Assembly: GCA_037349105.1 (NCBI GenBank)
Contig: JAYJMM010000124.1
Location: 4,882,001-4,946,000, forward strand
Length of the DNA: 64,000 nt
DNA from: Limnomonas spitsbergensis
Taxonomy: Eukaryota > Chlorophyta > Chlorophyceae > Chlamydomonadales
Direction: 5' to 3'
The notes beneath the pieces were generated by a model. The model was not told the DNA's origin. It did no database searches and saw only the letters and a list, made by a program, of their open reading frames with translations. Of the stretch, positions 34,801 to 45,883 are shown one piece after another. Positions within the stretch are counted from its first letter, which is position 1; the number at the start of each line of letters is the position of its first letter. The translations under genes were made by a program, and so were the position numbers.

Positions 34801-35233
34801 GCGTGTGATTACGACTGTCCCTTGTTACCAGCTAGCGTGCACTCATTTCAGTTCAGCATAACAAAAGATGTGTCGTTGATTACGCGACTTGGTTTTGCTT
34901 GTTGAATGTGGAATTGGTGGGAAATAGATGGGCCAAAACCTGTTTTCCCCTGCTCGACCCACAGGCTACATGTGGCGTGTCAGTAGCCAGCGCCGACTGC
35001 AGATGAGCAAAAATATCCGGAAGCAAAAGCTTGCTTCACCCCAGGCTTACCCTTCAAAGGCAACTCTGACCGGTGGTCCGATCAAGATTGGAGAATTTGA
35101 TGAGGACGGCTGGATCCGGTTCAAGCAAGAGCTGCTACACCTGATCGATGCCAATCTCGAGAGTGGGAGATGGCGCCAGGCATCCCGCGAAGCGTCTGGG
35201 ATGGGCGTCGCTATGTCCTGCCCCAGGTTTTGA
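31838..35233 (+). CDS. Phosphatidylinositol 4-kinase, plant gamma-type, 9 exons
   Basis: Member of the PI3/PI4-kinase superfamily; the plant gamma class phosphorylates lipid or protein substrates. Exons: 31838-32149, 32386-32568, 32657-32710, 32823-33170, 33351-33596, 33795-34007, 34190-34376, 34584-34769, 34965-35233; 1,998 nt, 665 aa. Motifs: ATP-binding Lys in VAILKPCDEEPLAPNNP, VGEAAMREVAAYLLD, catalytic loop DIRLFNTDRHSGNML and the metal-binding PIDHGFCLPE (DHG in place of DFG, usual for the class). An acidic region and a C-terminal tail with R/K-rich segments follow. The ~100 residues before the kinase show no ubiquitin-like domain, unlike many land-plant relatives. The start is the first ATG in the continuous frame and could lie further upstream through an additional exon. 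Confidence 0.9.
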
Positions 35234-36866
35234 GCCTGTGATTTGCCGGGTGGCCCGCCTGCCCATAACCTGTTTTTAATGCTCCCCATAAATGTTAAAG
35301 TATGTGTCTGCTATCTTTAGGAGCAAGGAGGAAACAAAGCCCAGATTTTGATGTACATTATGTTTCAGCCTCGTCCGTGGGATAAGGTATAGACCATTTT
35401 GTTTCTTCACACTTTTAGATACTGATGTAGATTAGCACAAGGACTTCTTCATGGCTTTCGGAGGGCATTCGGAGGTATTTTATGCTGTCTCACAGGTATG
35501 GGATCTTTTTTATTATTATCGTTCAGCCCTGCGCATGTGCTTCTACCATCCATGAAGCGGCGCTCACCCTGCATTCTCGGGATGACCCTGACGTGGACAG
35601 CATCTCGTGCTCAGCTCGTGCGACTTAGTTACAGGGGATATCATTTCATGGCTTCAATACTTAATTTACTGTGTGCTTTGTATGTATGTGGCGTCTTGGG
35701 AAGGCTACCATTTTCTCCTCAAATTTGTTTGTCAGTCTTATGCTGCAGGTCAGGTCTATGAGGTCAGAATGTATGGATTGGTAGTCCTGTATGCAGTGTT
35801 ACATAATTGTCGTAAGGCATGGAAGGCGATGCCTCTGAGGTGATGCTTTGTCTGTGGCAAATGGGAACTCCTCCAGTCTGGAAAATGTCCCCCTTTTGAG
35901 CTGACTTCTTGCCATCTTCAGAGAACTCCTAATCTATGTCCAGGAATCAAAACTCTTCAGAACAAACTGTTCAGTTGTCGCAGGGCGTTGGCTGCAGGGT
36001 CCCTGCAAGACCAAGCCCCCACATCATTGGACAGAGAGTGGTACCAGAAATCAAAAACGTTTAGTGGGACCTGACACGCACCCTAATACAGAAGGGAATC
36101 AGGTTGAAACGTTTCCTTCTGCCAGTGGCAAGAAAGATGCATTCGAGATTTCACTCGTTTTCAGGTGAATGCAGTCTGTATCCAGGATCCCAATGCTCTT
36201 GGAAAGTTGAAGGGTGCCAGCCTACATGTGCCACAAAGATCGAGATAAAACCATGAAAAAATATGGTTAGGATCCGTCAAGCTCGCTGTCAAGAAGTACG
36301 GGGAGAGCCATGATGGGTAAAGACCAGCAGCCTAATATCTTAGGAAGGAGCAATAATTGTTAGGCTTGAAGTACCAGGCGACTCCCGTGAATCTAGTCAG
36401 GTACATCAATCCATGATGGCTGAGGTGACAACAGAGGGCAATTAGGCTCTTGATTTAGGTGTGAGATGCATTTGCTGCAGGCCGTCTGCCATCTTCAAAA
36501 GATGCATGAGTGGTCTACAATTAAATCCCATGCGCATTATGACACTTCAAGGTCGGAAAATTTGAGATCGACCATGTCTGTGGTCAGTCAAGATTCGAAC
36601 ATACCCAGGACCAATAAGACAAAAAACAATACATGGAAAATAAAATAAATCATGCAATCCTTCCAATTAACTTCTCTCCCTGATCCCAGAAATCCATGAG
36701 AGGGTTCACATCTACGAAGCAGAATGCAAATACTGGAGACCTGTCATCATATAAGCTTTGAGCATGAGAAAATAGATGATCCAATGCTGTCTACGCCTTG
36801 ATTCTCTGGCAACGCAAATGCAGTGATTCTTCATTGCTCCAGCCCACTGTCACCTCACTGGCTACT
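35234..36866. other. Convergent spacer PI4-kinase / TMX2-like gene
   Basis: About 1.6 kb of 3' flanking DNA for both genes. Only short ORFs; I see no gene. Confidence 0.45.
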
Positions 36867-37911
36867 TCATGCCTTTGCTGCCTCCTGGCCCGTGCGTTTC
36901 TGCAGGCTGACAGCCATCCGCATGTCCAGCTCAAAAGCTCTCAAGATATTATCTTTGCTCAGCTCCTTGCCTTTCCTGCGAGGGATCCTCATCTGCTCCT
37001 CTCCATTCTCGTACAAGATGATAGTAGGCAGTTGCCAACTGCTTGGCGAAACGTCGATGCCGAGCTTGCCAGCCATATTCGGCCATTCAGAAAGATCCAG
37101 GTTGGCAAAGATGATCTTGTCCGTCGAGTAGCGGCCTGAGAGTTCAGCGAAGGTACTGAAGACGTGGCGGCAGGGCATGCTCCACTTTGTATGCACGAAA
37201 ACTAAGTAGGCAACACCACTGGGCTCCGCTGACCTGGCTCTGTCTTTGAGCTTCACTGGAGTGAAGGCCTCCACCTCACTCGGCCCGCCAAAGCCAGGCT
37301 GTTCCAAGATTAAGAAAGCCAGACCGTAGGCCAGGGCGTACTGCATGAATAGCACTTTGTTGACAAGAAATGCCATGACTGCCACAAAGAGCTGGCAGTA
37401 ACCCAAGGCCGTGAAGCAAGCAGCGTCCATGCTCGAGGCGGATCCGCGTATTCGCCATGCAGCAGTCATGCCAATCGCACCTGGAGCAGGTGATTGGGCG
37501 TATTGAACAGAGGATCTGATCTTATGATGAAGAAGGAAGTTCATCAGAAGCAGAGGCATTGGCAGAGACGAAGACATAACAAATTGTGCATGACCAGTAC
37601 AGTATGTGGCTGCGTGGGGATCTTACCGAAGAACTGCCATTCCCAAGTGTTGAAGGCTGCTCTAGTAGGTGCACTATTTGTCCAGAGAGATTCGTAACTG
37701 ACGGCATTCATGTTGATGTCAGCCGTTCTGCAAGAGGTGATGCGTAAGACAGACAGACTGTGCATGGAAATCAGCGTGAGAAAACTTACTTATACGCGTG
37801 CCTAACCCAAGCGTACGAGGCCAAGATAAAGATATTGACGACATAGTATTCGGATGTTAGAAGGTGAAAACATTTTGAGGCAGGTGTGACTTTAGCCGGA
37901 GTCGCAACCAT
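36867..37911 (-). CDS. TMX2-like thioredoxin-related membrane protein, 3 exons
   Basis: Thioredoxin-fold protein anchored in the ER membrane. Exons (minus): 37911-37790, 37727-37627, 37480-36867; 837 nt, 278 aa. Hydrophobic segments lie near residues 20-37 (YYVVNIFILASYAWV) and about 95-125 (LFVAVMAFLVNKVLFMQYALAYGLAFLIL). The thioredoxin domain follows, with VHTKWSMPC in the active-site position: Ser replaces the first Cys, as in TMX2 (S-x-x-C), so classical disulfide exchange is unlikely. The cis-Pro loop is SSWQLPTIILYENGEE, then RRKGKELSKDNILRAFEL. The C-terminus is basic without KDEL. It starts 75 bp from the divergent D27-like gene. Confidence 0.88.
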
Positions 37912-37986
37912 CAGGAACGTCCTCTTAAAAATGTTAACAAGGCAGGGGTCAGCAGATCGCGGCCATTCCGTTGTGTCTTCCCCTTG
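37912..37986. promoter_or_regulatory. 75-bp divergent spacer TMX2-like / D27-like
   Basis: The two start codons are only 75 bp apart, so the genes share a compact bidirectional promoter, or one true start lies elsewhere. Confidence 0.4.
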
Positions 37987-40771
37987 ATGAAGATTGCCCA
38001 AACCCTGATCCAGCCCCAAGCCCGTATCCCAGAAGTCCCTGTCACAAAGTGGGTGCTTTACCCACTACTACCGTTTTCCGCCGAGAGAATGTGGCAGTCT
38101 TGTCCCTCGGGCTATGTCGTAAAGTCTTCAAATTTGAGAGGGATAACTGGCAAGTGTACGCCTGTTCACAATCTCAGATTTCCTACCTCGATACGTCCGA
38201 GGACGTCTCCAAGCCAGGGTGTGGCACAGCAAACTGCGATAAGCTCTCCTGGTCCTAGCCCACACGTCGCCGACCAGACAGTTGCAGGAACCCCAGGAGC
38301 AACCGTTCTTGGCCCTCCACCTGACTACACCGAGTTGGATGCGAAGCCTTTGAATAGACTCGTGACGGCATTGTTCAGGAAACGAATGGCCACAGCGCTC
38401 AATGAAGATGAAGCAGACGAAAGCTATGGAGGGTGAGTGGCAGCATGCCATGCAAGACACCTGCTCAAACATGTGGCTGTGAGAATTTCACCCAAGACAA
38501 GTCTCTATAATCGCACACTACCTTGAAATTGATGTGACGCAACATTTCCTATGTTTTAAATAGGTATGAGGGCATCATTAAGCTCACCCGGAAGTTGAAT
38601 GCTAAGTATGCGACACCTCGAGAGGTTCAGGAAGCCACCGTGGCAATCCTATGCTCACTGATGCCATCCTTCCTCCCGGCGCTTCATGTGAGTGCGGAAG
38701 CCAGCCAATTTGTAATGGCTGTTCACATGGTCATAATCTGCCCTGGTGGACAAGAAATGTTTCGAAACCTTTATTTGCTCGTGGCCTACAACTGTAGTGT
38801 CACTTGCATTTGATGCTTCGATGCCTTTGGGGTCCATTTTGAGGCAAATTACACTATTCCGGTGCAATGCTCTGGGGGGTTGAGAGCACTCAATAATCCG
38901 GCGGTTCGACTCATGGAGGGATTTAAGAGTAATTATCGGCACTAGCCAGCCACTCTGTCTTCAACTCCACGAAAGCATTGGCTGTTATTGCTGTACTGAA
39001 AGTTAGGGGTGGTTGCATGGAAAAGGGTTGGAGCCCTCCATCATCAAAAATATTGTTATAGAGAAAGTGTCGGCAGTATTTTACTCAAGATTCTACATGG
39101 GGGTTGACAATGTTTAATAATTGACTCTGGGGGGTGCTTTGCGGAATGTAATATCAATGGTGCTACTTTGGGGGGCTGCTACCCCCAATATCGTAGCACT
39201 AAATGGAAGTGACAGTATGGTACTGTTTCAAACCATTTAATTTGCTAATCTGTGCTTTGACACCTATTTCTTCGGCGGTTTCCTGTGCAGCGCTTGGTGG
39301 TGGTGCCGCTCCCCTGGCTGGCCTGCAAGATGAATGCCTTCGCCACCTGGATTACTTGTCAATGGCTCATGGGGCCAAGCGTAGTAAATGACGTGGAAAC
39401 TGACACCGGAAAGGTATGCCAGCATGCCTGCCTTTTCTTTGGCACATGAGTTATACTCCTGGTACCCAAAGCTGCTATGTAGCGCTTGTTAACATCATTA
39501 TTTATAGGAGCATGCATCAAACCTCTGCATTAAACTGTCGTGGTGCAGGTAGAACAGGGATTTGGCGTGAAGGTGGAAAGATGCCGTTACCTGGAACAGT
39601 CTGGCTGTGTGGGCATCTGCGTAAACAGCTGCAAGGTCCCAACAGAGGAGTTCTTTGCAACCAAGATGGGGATACCAGTGACACTGACCCCCAACTACGA
39701 GGATTTCAGCTGCCAGTGAGTTCAGTACCCGACGGTGTTTATTTAAGTTTGTGCCAGACCACCTTTAGGGGCTGCTGTATGGCTACCTCTGGGCCAATGG
39801 GGACCAAAATTTAAAATGGTCCTGCTGGTAGCCCTTGGGTTTGCTGCACCTGAGGCCCCTCGGTTTGAGGTGGTGGTGAAGCCGAAACGTTCCCGAAGGA
39901 TGCTGAAACCAGCAGTGGCGCCCAGCGTCTTGCATATTACTTCCTTAAGTGTAAGGTTCTGAAATCGTGAATTCTTTCTCTGTATAGGTTTGCGTTCGGC
40001 AAGACGCCGATGGACCCAGCTGTTGATCCGGCTTTCCAGTCCCCGTGTTTCAGCCAGTGCCCGACAAAGCGACGAGCAAGTATGGCTGAGGCAAACAGGG
40101 TGGCCACCCCAAGCTGCCATAGGATTTGACCACACGATGAATACTATATGTCTATATACTACCGAAATAGACATTATGATGTCTTTTGCCCAAGTGCCTG
40201 TACTATTTCTAATGCTTGCTGGTAGAATAAGAACTGCCAGGTACTTTCCGTTGATAGGGAAAGATGGGACTTCCAGACCCTGCTATCCCTTTTCTTTCGT
40301 TCAGTTTCTGGAAGGTTGAAGCTAGTATCCCTGAAAGATGGGTAATGTTTAGAGAGACATCCTGCTGTGTCAATTATTGTACACTGATTACCGGTAGCAT
40401 GCCATAACAACGCGGGTTTTGTTTCCACCAAGAATTTAGGGAATCCCAAATTTTGTATGTAGGACCTGTTGTTGAACTCGCGTTTTTGCATTAATCTGTA
40501 CTACGTAGTGCCATTGCACAGTGCGCATGAGCACTAGCGATACCGGTTGCATGTCTTGCCCACCCCTTATCTTGCATAATCTGGGTAATCTGGCTTACGA
40601 GTTTTTGACTCTTCCAATGTAAAATGCGAGGACTCCAAAGCGATTTCAGTAAGCAACTATGACACAAATTCTTTTGCAGCTGCTGCTGGCCCTCAACAGG
40701 GTGATGACGCCAGAGGATGTTTAGCTGAGTGCTCCTTGCCCACTGGGCTGTGTTGGTGGTCCTACCGGTAA
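37987..40771 (+). CDS. DWARF27-like carotenoid isomerase (DUF4033), 6 exons
   Basis: D27 proteins isomerise all-trans to 9-cis beta-carotene in plastids, the first strigolactone step in land plants; algal paralogues may act on other carotenoids. Exons: 37987-38432, 38564-38687, 39291-39413, 39549-39715, 39988-40079, 40680-40771; 1,044 nt, 347 aa. The first ~120 residues are a long basic, Pro/Ser-rich region suitable for plastid targeting. Then YEGIIKLTRKLNAKY, the helix WLACKMNAFATWITCQWLMGP, and the diagnostic CRYLEQSGCVGICVNSCKVPTEEFF followed by MGIPVTLTPNYEDFSC and C-F-S-Q-C near the end. Cysteine spacing matches the family. The last exon (36 residues beyond the domain) is less certain. 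Intron 4 contains a MITE copy. Confidence 0.9.
39738..39860 (+). mobile_element. MITE-family fragment in D27-like intron 4
   Basis: TGTTTATTTAAGTTTGTGCC left end, GGGCCAATGGGGACCAAA core; right arm degenerate. Confidence 0.6.
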
Positions 40772-41945
40772 TATATTATCTCAGTTTCTGGTACCAATAT
40801 GTAGACACCTAGGGGCGTCGAGCCATGACACGAAGTTGCACAGGTATCCATTACATACCCAGTGCTACACTCATTGCCTACTTGCATAGACAGTGAAAGA
40901 AAGAAAACGCCTGAGCGTGGCATGTGGAATACAACATTTGAAATGCCGTACACCGGGAAACAGAAATTGAGTTGGTTAAGGAGGATCGTCAAGGAGGACA
41001 GGAAGATAATGGGCAGGGGGATTTTCCAGATGACGACGCAAACGCAAAAGGTTAGTATGGCAGCGAATGGTATGTCGTGTGAGATGGCTGAGGACGGATG
41101 AGATGTCGTGTTTGGAGACACCGAGCACACTGAGGATTTTATCAGCAGGACGAAAGAGGAAGCCTGTGATGCCCAGAAGAATGATATGTATATGAGAAAA
41201 TGGCGAGGAAGGAGGAGGGGGTGGGATGGGCACGGCTGGCGGAAGATCTGGTGGGGGGGCAGGAGGAGGACGGGTGCCAAGGAAACTGTCCAACCATTAT
41301 GTTTGAGGAGTAGGATAAGTTGTAAATGTTGTTCTGATTTATGGGCATGGTACTGTTCGAAAGAAAATTCGGAAGTGTAACCGACCTCAACGACGTGTAT
41401 GACAATGCAAGTCCTCTGTAGGCGAGACATAGTTTGTGAGCTAGAGAGTTGACCAGCGCGGTTAAGGCGAAGAAATTGGGAATGTGGGAGATCTTGGACG
41501 ATAAGCAAATCCGGACGCAGTTTGGCACAGTAGTCAAAGGTGTCCGGGAAAGTGGGTGGTTGTCGGGGCACCATCCAATGTGGAAGATGTGTGTCATAGG
41601 CCCTGAAGGGGAGATTAGCACGGGAAGTGGAATCCATGATGGTAAAAGAGGAGCCGAGGGAGCCATTAGCAATAGCAGTCTGGATGAGGCAGACAGCTCG
41701 ATTGTGTCGATCAATGTATGAGGCAGACATGGAGGAATGAGCACAACCGCCTATGAGTTGGCCAGGGGTGTCGTTGGGATGGGAGCAGATGGGACAGTGG
41801 GGGGTGGTGCGCGTGCCTACAGCTGTTTTGTAAGGGTGGTTCATATGCAGGGCTGTAGATGCAGTCCACAAGGTATTGGTGCGTCATTTGAGGATGTTGC
41901 GAAGACCGCTAAAGGGCAGACCCATGTGCCATAATATGGGAAGGT
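40772..41945 (-). pseudogene. Non-LTR retrotransposon remnant (C-terminal part)
   Basis: The minus-strand open frame from 41871 reads CPICSHPNDTPGQLIGGCAH followed by MSASYIDRHNRAVCLIQTAI, the Cys-His motif and helix found at the C-terminus of many algal LINE-like reverse transcriptases. RPDLLIV and HVVEVGYTSEF follow, then KSEQHLQLILLLKHNGWTV. These resemble a PD-(D/E)XK-type nuclease layout, but two short motifs are all I have. The reverse transcriptase itself is absent, an in-frame stop lies near 41890, and after about residue 200 the frame turns into low-complexity hydrophobic sequence that is probably 3' UTR. A 5'-truncated dead copy. Confidence 0.7.
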
Positions 41946-42400
41946 AGTGTATGGACAGCCGGCAGGCCTCCTCAATGCCAGATGTGCATGGGGGGATGCA
42001 TTCCTTACGATGCAGAAACTGCATTTATGAGTGACCAGAGTGGATCGTTGACATGCTTAAATTACTCCTTCCACGTCCTTCTGAACTGTAGGTAGGAGGA
42101 GATCCTCAGCATTTGCAGAAGTTATGCCGACAACATGCTTTCATCTGGTTTCATGTGGTTCTGGGGCTGCGAGGCACAACAGTTGTATCTCTCTTTCTAA
42201 TCTAAAGCTGCTAATCCCTCATTATTTGCGGCAGCAACGATCGTTGTGGTTGTGGCGGAGCACCCGATTGCCGGTGTGGAAGCAAGTCACCGAAATCAAA
42301 CAAGTTGCAGCACCTCTTGAAGCGTGCGAACTTCTGCGCTTAATATATTTACGATTTAATTGAGACCGCTCTTCTTCATTTTCTACTCGCCGAAAATCTT

Positions 42401-43672
42401 ATGCCGGTCTCGGACCTCCTGTCAACGGAGGGGTGCTTGATAAGTGGGATGACATTCAAAATACTCGAGCCCGGTAAGCGTAACATTATTATGCGTTTCA
42501 ACAGGCATGTCGACTTGAAGGCGCCATCGACTGAACAATCTGTCCCATGCGTCTTGAGAGGCTGACCTGCTCTTCATCATGCAGGCTCACATGGCAAGAA
42601 GCGGAAAGGTTAGTTGCTACAGTACTAAGATTCCAAGACATGCCCAACTGCTAATCCTAAACAGTAAAAATATATTTGAAAAAACATGACCCATGCAGCG
42701 GAGTCTGCGTCTGCGTCTGGAAAGGCCGCTTCTCGCACCCAGGGCCCGAACGATGATGAAGACAGTGGCTATGAGCCTGTTACGGAACCAGAGGACGAGG
42801 ACAGTGATCGAGCTTGCCCACCAGATGCATTTGATGAGCTGTATGGGTACAGAAGAGGAGGGGCAGCAGCTGCGGCAAAGCAGCCAGCCCTACGGGCCAG
42901 GTACAATCATTTACTTGCCTGACCTGATTGCAGAGGAGAATATGTTCATATGACATGGCATAGCATGCACGTATGCCATCTCAAGTAGCAAAATCATGCC
43001 TGTCTTAAAACCTGCCCTTAGAACACGTTCAACTTGAAGCTCCAAGAGTATCAAACTTGCATGCACAAATATGGTTGATTCCTGTGTGTATGTAGCAACA
43101 AGACTAAGGCATCAGGCAAGGTTAAAGGAAGGCCACCGGGCAGGCCTCCAGGAAAGAAGACAGGCTTGAGCTCAGTTGCAAAGGAGAAGGTGGAAGAAGG
43201 AAGGACAGTGGTGCAACCCAAGGCACAAAAGGTTTGTAGCCAGCTCAGGAACCACTTGCTGTTGAAAGAACAGAAATTCTTTTGAATAATTGATCACCTG
43301 GACATCTTCCGTCTCACAAGATTGCATGATAACCCTCTGAATCCTTTTGATGTTGATTCAAATCCCAGGTGAAAGAAGAGGTGGCAGCCCCTGTAGGCAC
43401 CAGCAACTGGGTGCAGTGCGCTTTGTGCAGCCAGTGGCGGGAGGTCCCTGATGCTTTTTGGTCCTCAGTCAAAGCTTCAAGCAAGCAGGAAGACTGGCTC
43501 TGCCAGGTGGGTAGCAGAACTAAGCCGTACTCTTGACAGCCTTTTTCCTGCAATCATTTCATTCAGTGTATCTCTGCTCACATCTTTTGAATTAACCATT
43601 CCCTTGGATGTGCAGGCCGCTGCTTGGGACGTGGTCCAATATGAGCCGTACACTACACCTTGTGTGAACTAA
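42401..43672 (+). CDS. CW-type zinc-finger protein with AT-hook, 6 exons
   Basis: CW domains read methylated histone H3K4; the AT-hook binds the minor groove, so a chromatin role is likely. Exons: 42401-42473, 42585-42608, 42699-42900, 43096-43231, 43369-43506, 43616-43672; 630 nt, 209 aa. Exon 2 is only 24 nt and gives SHGKKRK, a nuclear signal. An acidic stretch EPVTEPEDEDSDRACPPDAFDELYGYRR comes next, then the AT-hook GRPPGRPPGKK, then the CW domain: NWVQCALCSQWREVP, DWLC and a fourth Cys in TTPC. The protein stops three codons after that Cys. A donor-like GTGAAC overlaps TGT-GTG-AAC at the end, so the gene may instead continue into the exons at 44.4-45.4 kb. Confidence 0.85.
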
Positions 43673-45394
43673 TAGCATTTGGTAATGGGCTTGCTAGTCA
43701 TCATGCCGGCCTTTTTGTGCAATCCTACGATGAAGAAATTTGGCTGTGAAGGATGTCACCTGGTCAGACACTTATTAGGGTATTTGCAGGGTATTGGAAT
43801 TGTGTTTGGGTGGAATCCTTGAGGTCTTTTAGGGTTTGGGAATCCTGACTCCATGCTTTCCTCTGGTCCATTCCAGACTCGTTTTCAAATTCATCCACTG
43901 GTTTTATTTTCAGTTCGTCTATTCCAGCATCTCCTCACTTTTTCTACGTACCAGGACAATGGAAGGAGCTTGCATCCTCAGGTTCGAAATCATTGCCTTC
44001 ATGGTTCTAACAAGTGTGCTTCCTTCAACAAGCCTCATATATTGCACACATTGGCAGGTTTCAAACCCATACCCTGTAATATAGATTTCCCGCATCCTTA
44101 CAGAAAATCTCTGGATGGCATCATTTCGACTAGGGCTGTGGCTCAGACTGGTCTAAATTTCAAATTAGCCAATTGCCTGCCAGACCTGATAGTGACTTTG
44201 AAAGGCAAGACATACTGTTTTGTGATTTCAACTTATGCCATGCTGGAGGATGAGGAGCAGCTGGGCCTCATTCTGGACAGGTGTAGTTGGATAAGATGCA
44301 GTCTTTGCATGCGCATGACCATACTTCATTCTTTCCCATGTACCACCAGCAAAAGGAGACTGCAAAACGCATGTATTTCCATGAATGCTTTGGAATCCTA
44401 CCTTGGAATTGTTTGATTAAAAACTCATTTTCGAAGAACTTTACCTTGGAACTCAGAATTACTGCTGTCTCGACGCGCTTTCGTTCCTGCAACGCCCTCC
44501 TACCATCGACAAGCTGTATGGAGCCTTCTGTCATGACATGCTGTGCTCAGTAAGAAATTGCTATGGATTCCGCTCATTGATCAGGCATGTGGAACATAAT
44601 GTGCATTGTCTCATGGTAGAACACTGCAGTACTGCACTACCTGCCGATTCACCTGCCTTCCGTGCATGACAAACAGGACCAACCTTCATTTGTTGCTTTC
44701 AGGACTGTCGGTGCGCGATTTATCTTCTGGGGCCGAGAGCAAGATCCAGTTGCCCTTGCTATTGAGCTTGCGCAACACCTGTACGAATTCGAATCGAGTC
44801 CTTCAATGTCCAATGAGCTGGAGGAGCAAGTGAGTTTCAATTGCACCCTGATTCTGGCTAGTAGTGACAGGACCAAGTTAGGACTAAATAGATCCAGGTC
44901 GGCTACTTTTCAAGTCACAAGCAATGAGCCAGGGAAATGATCTAGATCCTAGTTCTCCATATCACAGGCTGCTGTGTTGTGCCACGCTGCTTGACATCAA
45001 ATTAATCCCATGTGCTGTCTTGATGCTCAATTGACTGAAAATAAACTGGCAAAATGAAATCCATGCTATCATAATATATTGACATGATTTGCCTATAAAC
45101 CACCTTGATCAATATTACACTGCCCCATCATTGCAGATGCTGCACCATGTGACAGGATGGGAAGCAATGGAGACAGCCCTTACAGCTGTTCGCATTGGCT
45201 GCCCACCAGGAAGGCTGCTGTCAAAGGCCAATGCTAGGAGCCTCAGCATATTCCACTGCTTAAGGGACATCACGGACAAGACAGACGACGAACTTGTGGG
45301 GTCGACAGATCTGACAGCAGAAGCACGTGTTTCGTTTTCCGACTTCTGGGACGCATCATGCTCAGGGTCACTTTCACGTGAGCAGATGAACTGA
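43673..45394 (+). CDS. Unrecognised spliced gene or 3' part of the CW gene
   Basis: Two exons are well framed together: 44703-44829 (ending SMSNELEEQ, donor GTGAGT) and 45137-45394 (86 codons, starting MLHHVTGWEAMETALTAVRI and ending SREQMN before TGA); the junction is phase 0. Upstream, 44459-44551 ends in a donor and is phase-compatible. An open stretch 44104-44280 (KSLDGIISTRAVAQTGLNF...) may be another exon. I recognise no domain. The start is not found; the coordinates mark the interval, not a proven coding span. It may be a separate gene or the C-terminal half of the CW protein. Confidence 0.4.
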
Positions 45395-45883
45395 AGGAAG
45401 ATGGTGATGAGTCAGTCTCTGTTGTCGGCAGAGAGGTTGCCGTTATCAATGTTAGTAGGAATCTGAACGCTCTGCCCATGTTTTGTGTCTGGGCAGTGGA
45501 ACCGTAGTATCACATATCCATGAGGCTTTATCAATAAGAGTTCTCAGATCAGTGACCTGATCCGACCTCATTTAAATGCCGGCCCTGTAGATTGGGTATG
45601 AGCCAGGTTTGAGCCTGGTGCCCAGTGCAGGACAGAGGGGCCGAGTATGGATCCCCTGGTATGAAGAAAATAGAAATGGTACAGCCTAAGAAGCCTTGAC
45701 TCCTATCAGGTGAACCCAGCATAAATCGTACAAGGCTCCTAGACAGCTATTCAGCTATCAATGTCTGGTCTGATCCGAGTTTACCTGGCTGGCTTTCAGG
45801 ATTTGAATTTCACTCAAACATCCATCCTTCCGGGAGTTTTCTTTCCTCCCGTCTGATCTCTGGTCCTCCGATCTCATACCTGT
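45395..45883. other. Spacer before the HEI10-like gene
   Basis: About 490 bp, no ORF of note; presumed 3' UTR and promoter. Confidence 0.4.

Noticed and set aside
40762..41871. Intact 369-codon minus-strand gene
   Set aside because: Only the first ~200 codons look like protein (LINE C-terminus); the rest is low-complexity hydrophobic translation and overlaps the end of the D27-like gene.
44459..44551. Exon reading NYCCLDALSFLQRPPTIDKLYGAF
   Set aside because: It looks protein-like, but its end phase leads to a stop in the next exon; the other frame is phase-compatible, so the reading is unresolved.
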